DNA of 8,426 nt from an uncultured delta proteobacterium (GTDB lineage Bacteria; UBA10199; GCA-002796325; 1-14-0-20-49-13), in NCBI GenBank assembly GCA_903868375.1, contig CAIPVD010000369.1, positions 1-8,426 of the forward strand. The letters are read 5' to 3'. The translations under genes and the position numbers were made by a program. The notes beneath the pieces were generated by a model. That model was not told the origin of the DNA. It made no database searches and saw nothing but the letters and a program-made list of their open reading frames with translations. This document shows positions 1 to 5,623 of the stretch, in pieces (position 1 is the first letter of the stretch; each line of letters starts with the position of its first letter).

Positions 1-204
1 ACTTGAAGCAATTGCAGATGCACAACCAAACGTTTTAAATTTCACATCTTTAATATGCTTTGTTTCATCCAATTTAAAGGTAAGACGAAGTGCATCTCCG
101 CACGCCATCGAACCGACCTCGCCGACACCATCCGGATCTTCTACTTCGCCCACGTTCCTTGGATGAAGGAAGTGATCTTTTACTTTATCTGTATATTCCC
201 ACAT
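1..204 (-). CDS. nifU: NifU-type Fe-S cluster assembly scaffold, N-terminal part (cut by left window edge)
   Basis: The 68 visible residues begin [12 protein letters not shown] and continue with [31 protein letters not shown] and [13 protein letters not shown]. This is the U-type scaffold domain on which [2Fe-2S] and [4Fe-4S] clusters are assembled with sulfur from a cysteine desulfurase, before transfer to apoproteins in the cytoplasm. Cluster ligands Cys35 (in ACGD, with Asp37) and Cys61 (in FGCAS) are present; the third expected Cys lies beyond the edge. The opening MW-Y-KV--HF and [13 protein letters not shown] wording is closer to NifU of diazotrophs and delta/epsilonproteobacteria than to IscU. 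Whether the C-terminal NifU domains follow cannot be seen. The ATG at 204-202 has a strong TAAGGAG ribosome site just upstream, which overlaps the merR stop, so the two genes are probably one operon and translationally coupled. Confidence 0.92.
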   Translation of the reverse strand, partial: MWEYTDKVKDHFLHPRNVGEVEDPDGVGEVGSMACGDALRLTFKLDETKHIKDVKFKTFGCASAIASS

Positions 205-207
205 AAA

Positions 208-216
208 CTCTCCTTA
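208..216 (-). promoter_or_regulatory. nifU ribosome-binding site fused to the merR stop codon
   Basis: On the minus strand the sequence reads TAAGGAGAG: the merR stop TAA (216-214) is the first part of an AAGGAG Shine-Dalgarno site, 5-7 nt ahead of the nifU ATG at 204. Ribosomes ending merR are positioned to restart on nifU. This arrangement is seen directly; coupling is inferred. Confidence 0.75.
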
Positions 217-678
217 TAGTAATGTCTTCATAAGAGGAGGGACGTGATGGTCGGTTCTTACATCGACGCATTTCTCGCATACCGCCTCTTCCGGCTTGCT
301 ATTACACGCCTTGCAATTCTCCATTATATTAATGACGGCTTCCAGCTCTTTCACCGTCGCCTGATATTTATCTATAGTGTTCTTAAGTTTACCAGCCGTT
401 TCCTTTAGATACTCGACCACCTTTGGGGCCGCTTCACAGCCGGTCACTCCATGTTGGCGCACCTGCAAAAGCTGTTTGATCTCTTCAAGCGGCATACCGA
501 TCTCTTTTAATGAAAGGATTATCCTTAAACGTTCCACCTGCGCATCGCTAAATATTCTGTAACCGCCATTTGAACGATCGGCAGCGATTAGGCCCAGTTC
601 TTCATAATACCTCACCGTTCGCTGCGATATGTTCAATGTTTTGGCTATATCACCGATCAATGTGCCTTTTGTTTCCAT
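214..678 (-). CDS. MerR-family transcriptional regulator with Cys-rich C-terminal tail
   Basis: A 154-residue protein of usual MerR length. Residues about 7-75 form the winged-helix DNA-binding region: LIGDIAKTLNISQRTVRYYE, then ELGLI, NGGYRIFSD, and the RLRIILSLKEIGMPLEEIKQL helix. Residues about 84-121 are a dimerisation coiled coil (EYLKETAGKLKNTIDKY). The tail carries C122-x2-C125-x8-C134-x2-C137 followed by H144-H145; C81 lies at the usual metal-sensing position near the start of the dimerisation helix. The motif differs from SoxR (CxxCxC-x5-C). MerR proteins typically bind a dyad inside their own promoter and untwist it when the effector binds; such a dyad lies at 695-716. Being first in an operon with nifU suggests control of Fe-S assembly by a metal, Fe-S or redox signal, which is inference. 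The start is uncertain: ATG at 678 has no ribosome site and sits almost on the predicted transcription start. A TTG at 660-658 gives MIGDIAK, a more canonical MerR beginning, with AAAAGG 4 nt upstream. Confidence 0.9.
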   Translation of the reverse strand: METKGTLIGDIAKTLNISQRTVRYYEELGLIAADRSNGGYRIFSDAQVERLRIILSLKEIGMPLEEIKQLLQVRQHGVTGCEAAPKVVEYLKETAGKLKNTIDKYQATVKELEAVINIMENCKACNSKPEEAVCEKCVDVRTDHHVPPLMKTLL

Positions 679-682
679 GCGA

Positions 683-716
683 TTAATATAGGCTACCTTA
701 ACGTTAATGTCAAGGT
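683..716 (-). promoter_or_regulatory. merR promoter with MerR-type dyad operator
   Basis: On the minus strand a perfect -35 TTGACA (713-708) is followed by TATATT (690-685, 17-bp spacer) or TATTAA (688-683, 19-bp spacer). A 22-bp dyad covers 695-716, with arms ACCTT and AAGGT and 9 of 11 symmetric pairs matching. MerR-family promoters classically have a 19-20 bp spacer carrying the regulator's dyad. Here the dyad is shifted toward the -35 box by about 6 bp, which weakens the match to the textbook layout. The predicted transcription start falls at or within the merR ATG (676-679), implying a leaderless message or a start further into the gene. Confidence 0.55.
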
Positions 717-916
717 TGATTTTGGTCAGTCAAAATAATGACTTCCAAATTGAAAAACCCAAGAGATATTACCACATTGATAAAGCACTCTTTTAGCCGA
801 CCTTGCATAACGTTAATATATTCAACTAGTTGCGCGACTGTAACTTCGTTTGGATTGGCATATCTTATGCAAAATCAACCTGCGGGTGCTGGAAAAAGTC
901 AGGGGGGATGAAACAT
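717..916. other. Divergent intergenic spacer, palindrome-rich in its right half
   Basis: About 200 bp lie between the merR operator and the first plus-strand gene. The stretch 717-799 shows nothing I can name. In 800-822 there is ACCTTG-CAT-AACGTTAA-TATATT on the plus strand, resembling a shortened copy of the merR operator/promoter. CAACTAGTTG (823-832) is a perfect 10-bp palindrome, and GCATA-TCT-TATGC (858-870) is a perfect inverted repeat around a 3-nt centre. TATATT at 817-822 is a possible -10 box, but no good -35 box lies 16-18 bp before it. The plus-strand operon promoter is probably here but cannot be fixed from the sequence. Confidence 0.4.
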
Positions 917-1300
917 ATGAAACGCTTACATGAAATGACAAAAGAACAAATGGACGAAAAATCGCTTTCGCCGCTCGAACAGATAAAGCGCACGGGAGGC
1001 GTCGCCCATCCGGTTAGGCAGGCGGTGGATAGGCCGGTCGATAGCATGCTTGCGGTCTATCACGATCGCCTTACCTATACCTTTATAATGAACCAGGAAG
1101 TGGCATCGATCCATTTTGATAGGAACAGGAAAGAGATATTTTTCAAAGGACACAACATCGTCAACATGGAGCTTTCAATGGATCAGATGAAGGCATTGAA
1201 GGGACTTCAAGGGATCTTGGCAGAGGATGAGCAAGGAAAATTACTTTTTAACGATTATGTAGCAACTTTGGGTCACCTACTTGCCGATAATAGTAAGTAG
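917..1300 (+). CDS. Hypothetical protein, 127 aa, first gene of the comEC unit
   Basis: I do not recognise this protein. It begins MKRLHEMTKEQMDEKSLS, is soluble by appearance, and has no signal peptide or membrane segment. Residues 1-30 are charged and probably helical. Residues 51-85 look like alternating beta strands (RLTYTFIMNQEVASIHF, then KEIFFKGHNIVNM), and residues 86-127 look helical (MDQMKALKGL, FNDYVATLGHLL). It contains no Cys and no obvious catalytic motif. The ATG at 917 is chosen because AGGGGGG (901-907) sits 9 nt upstream; the in-frame ATG at 908 directly abuts that site and TTG at 830 has none. It stops 44 nt before the next gene, which is also unknown and leads into comEC, so co-transcription is likely. 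A function linked to DNA uptake is only a guess from position. Confidence 0.75.
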   Translation: MKRLHEMTKEQMDEKSLSPLEQIKRTGGVAHPVRQAVDRPVDSMLAVYHDRLTYTFIMNQEVASIHFDRNRKEIFFKGHNIVNMELSMDQMKALKGLQGILAEDEQGKLLFNDYVATLGHLLADNSK

Positions 1301-1332
1301 GAGAAAGGGATGTTTTCGCTTTGAGGGGGAAT

Positions 1333-1338
1333 AGGGAG
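1333..1338 (+). promoter_or_regulatory. Ribosome-binding site fixing the start of the 219-aa gene
   Basis: AGGGAG lies 6 nt before ATG 1345. The upstream in-frame TTG at 1321 has no comparable site at the right distance, so 1345 is preferred. Confidence 0.6.
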
Positions 1339-1344
1339 CATAAA

Positions 1345-2004
1345 ATGAGCGAAATCAATACATTACGAAGTAGATTTAAAAGGCTCGACACGGGTAGAAG
1401 CTCCTCTACCACTCCTTCAACCAACGCCAGCGATCTTCCGCTCGATCATCAATTAACATTTAATAGGAATCCAAATGAAAAATGGACATACGGCGACGAC
1501 GGGCATTTTTATTTGAACGGTGAAGAGGTCGAAGAGCTTCTGACAAATAATTCGGAGGTTGTCAGTTTTCAATCGGGCGTATCTGAAGCATTAAGCGAAT
1601 ATTCTGAACTTGTCAGAAAAAAGAACGATCCTCGTTATTCAAAATTTGCATCTCGAGTTGACAACGTCCAAACGGGAATACTTGGCAATATGAAACGCAT
1701 CTACGACGAAAAGACCGGTGGGATGAGCCTGCAGCGTCGCAGAGGAGAACTGTTCATCAATAATATAGACCTTCGCCGAATACTTGCAATGTACCACTTA
1801 AGGCCCACGCCAAAGGCGCAGACATTTCTTCGTAATTTTTTAGCCAAGCTTAACTTGATTTTAATGAACAAAAGCGGTAGCCCTCATTTCGAACGTGCGA
1901 ACGACATGATAAAGTCGCTCTACGCCGAGGTTAAGCGTGCTATTGATACAACGCCCATTAATGTTGACTATCTGCCTGCTGGCAGCAGCGATCGTAATTG
2001 TTAG
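1345..2004 (+). CDS. Hypothetical protein, 219 aa, overlapping the comEC start
   Basis: I do not recognise this protein. It begins MSEINTLRSRFKRLDTGRSS and has a low-complexity Ser/Thr-rich stretch at about residues 18-30, suggesting a flexible linker. The remainder is charged and mostly helical in appearance, without signal peptide or membrane segment. Two segments resemble each other: residues 53-66 (GHFYLNGEEVEELL) and 134-147 (GELFINNIDLRRIL), both fitting G-x-[FL]-[YF]-[LI]-N-[GN]-x-[ED]-[VL]-x-x-[LI]-L, about 80 residues apart. This hints at an internal duplication or two copies of a small motif. The last 68 nt overlap comEC in another frame, so its translation probably feeds comEC initiation. 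It lies 44 nt after the 127-aa gene. No enzymatic motif is visible, and a role in DNA uptake or its control is inference from position only. Confidence 0.78.
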   Translation: MSEINTLRSRFKRLDTGRSSSTTPSTNASDLPLDHQLTFNRNPNEKWTYGDDGHFYLNGEEVEELLTNNSEVVSFQSGVSEALSEYSELVRKKNDPRYSKFASRVDNVQTGILGNMKRIYDEKTGGMSLQRRRGELFINNIDLRRILAMYHLRPTPKAQTFLRNFLAKLNLILMNKSGSPHFERANDMIKSLYAEVKRAIDTTPINVDYLPAGSSDRNC

Positions 2005-4156
2005 CCCATTCTACAATAATCCGAAACCTATCGATGAAATTCTTTTGCAGCAGAACGTTTGCGAAGGCTTTATCGATTCCGCACCGACATCGGACAGCAA
2101 AGGCATCGTAAAATTCACGGTCAAATTACAGGGATGCAAGAAAGATGACATTTTAAAGCCGATCTCCGGCAGGGCGCAGCTAACCGTCAACGCATTGCAA
2201 TTTCCATATACTTATGGCGATATCATCCGTTTTAGAACGCATCTCCACGTTCCACATGATTTCAATAATCCAGGTAGCTTCAAATTCGAAAGGCTTTGCA
2301 GGTCCAGAGGCGTAGATCTCCTAGGCTACATAGATGATCCGGGATGGATAACGAAGGTCGGCGTTGCCTCTGGCCATCCGATAAGGATGCTTATCGAAGG
2401 GTGGCGCCAGAAAATAGCCGCGTCTTTAGATTCGATCTCAAATGAAGAGCTTCGGGCATCGGCGCTCGCGTTAACTATCGGAGACGGCGCAAAAATATCC
2501 GAAGACGTAAGAGACGACTTCCGCAGGTCCGGACTCGCACATATCCTGGTGATATCGGGGCTGAACGTTGCGTTCGTGGCGATCGCCGCCTTCTTCTTGC
2601 TGAAATGGATGATGCTTCTAATTCCAAACTTGGCGCTAAAGATAAATATTTTCAAGCCGGCGGCGATACTAACAATAGCGGCAGTTTGGCTATATGCCTA
2701 CATAACCGGCGCAGAGGTTTCCGTCGTTCGTGCGGCAATAATGTCAACGGTATTTCTTGTCTCCATTGCGATCGACAGAAGGCAGGACACATTCACTTCT
2801 TTAGCGGTTGCAGCTCTGATCATTCTGGTCAATTCTCCGCTGGCTATTTACGACCTATCATTTCAGCTATCGTTCGTCGCCGTAATTGCAATTGCGATAT
2901 TATATCCAAGGATCCTTAAAACGCTCGGAACTAAACATCGTTCGAAATGCTGGCGATATTTTTTGGAAACGCTCGCCGCCTCTATCGCTGCAACGATAGG
3001 CGTTGCGCCGCTCCTTTCATATTATTTTCACAATTCATCTTTCGTAGGCATCATTGCAAATATCATAGCTGTTCCATGGGCAGGTTTCATCCTAACGCCT
3101 TTTAGTTTCCTAGTAGAACTTATTGCGATCATTTCTCCTGCATTGGCAGGATATCCTGCCATCGCATTTGGATACCTGATCAAGCCACTAATGATAGCTG
3201 CTCATCTCGCCGCTTCTATTTCAAGGCCCCTGACGGTTTCGTTCACTTTGCCTCTTCTTTCGGTCGTGGCGATTTATATGCTGATTGCGCTGGCACTTGC
3301 TAGAAAGCGTTTGCGGTACGCTCGCCTCGCAATGGCTGCAACTCTCATCATTTTTATCGGCGCCATAGCTCATCAACACGAGTGGTTCAATTCGCGGCTG
3401 AAGGTGGCATTTTTGGATGTGGGGCAGGGGAGCTGTGCGGTTGTTAGGTTTCCCGACGGGACATCCGCAATAATCGACGGCGGCGGGTTCAAAAAGAGCG
3501 ACTTCGATCTTGGCAAATCCGTTATTGCACCTTATCTTTGGTATAAGGGCATCTCTAAAATCGATTACCTAATACTAACACATCCTCATCCCGACCATTT
3601 TAAGGGGCTTGGTTTCATAGCCGAAGAATTTGGCCCCAAAGAATTGTTCTGGAATGGCGTTACGCCCGACGAAGAAGATCTAGAAGAGTGGAATCAGTTC
3701 TTGGGTAGAATAAAGGCGGCGTCCGTTCCGATGGCGGTGATGAAAGACAATGCTAACTTTCAGGTGCTAAATCCTCCGCAAAATATCCCAAACTATTGGA
3801 ACGTTAATTCCACATCGCTTGCGCTAAAAACATCGTACGGCAATATTTCGTTCCTCTTTACGGGCGATATAGAAGCCCCGGCGGAAGAAGAAATACTGCG
3901 GACGGGCGCCGCGAAACTTGGTGCAACGGTCATGCAGATACCGCATCACGGTTCTGCTACGTCAAGCACCGCCGAATTTCTAAATGCCGTCAGGCCTGAA
4001 TATGCCGTCATTCAGCTTGGAAAGGATAACGGATACGGTTTCCCCAATAGAAATGTGCTGGAAAGGCTAAACGAAGTGCGAGCGAAAATATTTAGGACCG
4101 ATCAAGATGGAGCTGTGGAATTTGAAACAGACGGAACAAATATTTTCGTGGAATAG
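1937..4156 (+). CDS. comEC: ComEC/Rec2 DNA-uptake channel protein
   Basis: This is the inner-membrane channel that carries single-stranded DNA into the cytoplasm during natural transformation. At 739 aa it is full length for the family. In order: an N-terminal membrane segment (about 8-24); an OB-fold-like periplasmic region (about 38-145, ending in NNPGSFKFERLCRSRGVDLLGY); the competence domain starting LALTIGDGAKISEDVRDDFR (177-196) and HILVISGLNV (202-211), with roughly nine or ten membrane segments to about 478; then a metallo-beta-lactamase-like domain (about 487-739). That domain shows FLDVGQGSC (492-500), IDGGG, the metal-binding THPHPDH (H549, H551, D553, H554), FTGD (D644) and IPHHGS (H670). 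All expected metal ligands appear present, so the domain looks intact. The GTG at 1937 has GAGG 6 nt upstream; ATG at 1961 lacks a ribosome site and would shorten the first membrane segment's lead. The gene overlaps the preceding one by 68 nt. No comEA or pilus gene is in the window. Confidence 0.96.
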   Translation: MLLIQRPLMLTICLLAAAIVIVSPFYNNPKPIDEILLQQNVCEGFIDSAPTSDSKGIVKFTVKLQGCKKDDILKPISGRAQLTVNALQFPYTYGDIIRFRTHLHVPHDFNNPGSFKFERLCRSRGVDLLGYIDDPGWITKVGVASGHPIRMLIEGWRQKIAASLDSISNEELRASALALTIGDGAKISEDVRDDFRRSGLAHILVISGLNVAFVAIAAFFLLKWMMLLIPNLALKINIFKPAAILTIAAVWLYAYITGAEVSVVRAAIMSTVFLVSIAIDRRQDTFTSLAVAALIILVNSPLAIYDLSFQLSFVAVIAIAILYPRILKTLGTKHRSKCWRYFLETLAASIAATIGVAPLLSYYFHNSSFVGIIANIIAVPWAGFILTPFSFLVELIAIISPALAGYPAIAFGYLIKPLMIAAHLAASISRPLTVSFTLPLLSVVAIYMLIALALARKRLRYARLAMAATLIIFIGAIAHQHEWFNSRLKVAFLDVGQGSCAVVRFPDGTSAIIDGGGFKKSDFDLGKSVIAPYLWYKGISKIDYLILTHPHPDHFKGLGFIAEEFGPKELFWNGVTPDEEDLEEWNQFLGRIKAASVPMAVMKDNANFQVLNPPQNIPNYWNVNSTSLALKTSYGNISFLFTGDIEAPAEEEILRTGAAKLGATVMQIPHHGSATSSTAEFLNAVRPEYAVIQLGKDNGYGFPNRNVLERLNEVRAKIFRTDQDGAVEFETDGTNIFVE

Positions 4157-4261
4157 CCAATCTCTCCGATTTCTTTGAAGATTTTCTATTTCTTAGTTGC
4201 ATATAACGTTTCGTTTTGCTAAATAATAAAGCCAGACTTATAAATCCCAGAGGGAAACATT
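4157..4261 (+). promoter_or_regulatory. Intergenic gap before ompA, possible weak promoter
   Basis: No hairpin with a following T-run is visible, so I see no intrinsic terminator for comEC. A possible promoter is TTGCAT (4197-4202), 17 bp, TAAATA (4220-4225); alternatively the -10 box is AATAAT (4222-4227). Matches to consensus are only partial. The AT-rich composition and a ribosome site AGAGGG (4249-4254), 7 nt before ATG 4262, suggest independent expression of the next gene. Confidence 0.3.
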
Positions 4262-5623
4262 ATGCGTAAATTATTGGTTCTAGTTTTATTTCTACTTTGC
4301 ATATCGTCGTCGGTCGCTCATGCCCGTTATCGAGAATTGAATGCTATCATCTTCAATCCCGTTACCGACGGCGGCAAATATCTAACCATCCAAGAATCGT
4401 CGTCGTTGCCGCAGTGGCACTTTAACTTCGGCGTCCTGGTAGATTATGCCAGGGAACCTCTTCAGGTGAACACGTCAACCGGGCGCAGGCCTGTGGTTGA
4501 TGACCAGCTTGTCACGAACTTGAACGGTGCCATCGGTTTCACCGATTGGTTAGAGTTGGGAGTAAACCTTCCGATCATAACCTGGGAAACATGGGCAAGT
4601 CCCGACGTCGCTGCTATAACCAAGGAGAACAAATACGGCCTGGGCGATCTGCGCGTTGAAACAAAGTTCAGGATATTAGATGTGGAAAGGTACCACGTTG
4701 GTATCGCCGTCGTTCCATTTATTACGTTTCCAACGGTCACATCTAGCCTTCAATCGCAACCAAATCCGGCGGGCGTGCCATCGGCGTGGTTTAACGGCGC
4801 ATTCGCATCCAACGAAGTAATTACGGGTGGCGGCAAGTTGGTGATCGAAGGAGATATCGCAAATAGAGTTTGGTTAGCTCTTAATGCTGGCTATCAACTC
4901 CATAAATATCGCCAATATTATCCCACTAACCCCGACGCGTTCGTAGATAACCTACTGCTGCTTGGTGGTGCTGCGCACGTAAGAATAACAGACGCATGGA
5001 GAGTGATCGCGGAAATGAACACCGAAACGGTTGCAAAGCCTTTTTCCAACGCATTCAGGAGCAAACGCCAAACACCAGTTGAAGTCGATGGCGCTGTTCG
5101 CTGGGAACCGGCTGGAGGCAAGGGACTCGCAGTTACGGCGGGCGCTGGACGCGGCATAATAACGGCGGGCGTTGGCGCACCTAACCTACGCGTTTTTATG
5201 GGGCTTAACTATCGCAAGCCAAAGATAGTCGAATTACCTCCGCCACCGCCACCGGCCGAAGTAGAAGTTAAATCGCAGGAAAAGATCATCATAACGCAGA
5301 AGATACATTTCGAGTTCAACAAAGCCAATATACGGCCGATATCGTTCCCGATCCTCAACGATGTAGTAACGCTGCTGAACAAGAACCCCGAGATAAAGAA
5401 GATCGAAATAGGCGGCCACTGCGATAGTATCGGTGGCGATGCATATAACCTTAAGCTTAGCCAAAAACGTGCACAGTCGGTAGTCAATTACCTGGTGAAG
5501 AATGGAGTTGATTCATCAAGGCTTGTCGCGAAAGGCTATGGCAAGTCGGCACCCATCGCCGACAATAACACAACGGAAGGCAGGGCGAAGAACCGTCGTG
5601 TCGAATTTACAGTACTCGAATAA
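4262..5623 (+). CDS. Outer-membrane barrel protein with OmpA-type peptidoglycan-binding domain
   Basis: A 453-aa exported protein. Residues 1-21 are a signal peptide (KLLVLVLFLLCISSSVAHA) with probable cleavage after AHA. Residues about 25-318 alternate polar and hydrophobic/aromatic residues (WHFNFGVLVDYA, IGFTDWLELGVNLPI, YHVGIAVVPFITFP, VWLALNAGYQLHKY, LRVFMGLNYR), as in an outer-membrane beta barrel. This is longer than the about 170-residue OmpA barrel. A proline hinge (326-331) leads to an OmpA_C domain (about 341-453): IHFEFNKANI, GGHCDSIGGDAYNLKLS, QKRA, GYG, NRRVEF. Asp388 and Arg403 match the residues that bind diaminopimelate in peptidoglycan. The usual GHTD is GHCD here (Cys387). 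It should anchor the outer membrane to the cell wall and may form a pore. Its 3' end overlaps recG by 26 nt. Confidence 0.9.
   Translation: MRKLLVLVLFLLCISSSVAHARYRELNAIIFNPVTDGGKYLTIQESSSLPQWHFNFGVLVDYAREPLQVNTSTGRRPVVDDQLVTNLNGAIGFTDWLELGVNLPIITWETWASPDVAAITKENKYGLGDLRVETKFRILDVERYHVGIAVVPFITFPTVTSSLQSQPNPAGVPSAWFNGAFASNEVITGGGKLVIEGDIANRVWLALNAGYQLHKYRQYYPTNPDAFVDNLLLLGGAAHVRITDAWRVIAEMNTETVAKPFSNAFRSKRQTPVEVDGAVRWEPAGGKGLAVTAGAGRGIITAGVGAPNLRVFMGLNYRKPKIVELPPPPPPAEVEVKSQEKIIITQKIHFEFNKANIRPISFPILNDVVTLLNKNPEIKKIEIGGHCDSIGGDAYNLKLSQKRAQSVVNYLVKNGVDSSRLVAKGYGKSAPIADNNTTEGRAKNRRVEFTVLE

Noticed and set aside
830..916. TTG at 830 and ATG at 908 as earlier starts of the 127-aa gene.
   Set aside because: TTG 830 has no ribosome site and would extend across the palindromes; ATG 908 directly abuts the G-run, whereas ATG 917 is 9 nt away from it.
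1310..1324. Tiny frame ATG-TTT-TCG-CTT-TGA after AAAGGG between the two unknown genes.
   Set aside because: Four codons, no sign of a peptide leader or attenuator structure; most likely chance.
2564..2566. Asn210 in ComEC where SGLH is common (ISGLN).
   Set aside because: Asn at this position occurs in ComEC of other bacterial groups as far as I recall, so it is a family variant and not a sign of loss of function.
2605..2919. Plus-strand 104-codon frame inside comEC.
   Set aside because: Out of frame within the conserved membrane domain of comEC, with no ribosome site or recognisable product.
5502..5597. ATG 5502 or 5538 as the recG start.
   Set aside because: Both would add residues with no RecG counterpart from within the OmpA_C coding region, and neither has a properly spaced ribosome site. 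Starting at GTG 5598 gives normal RecG length.
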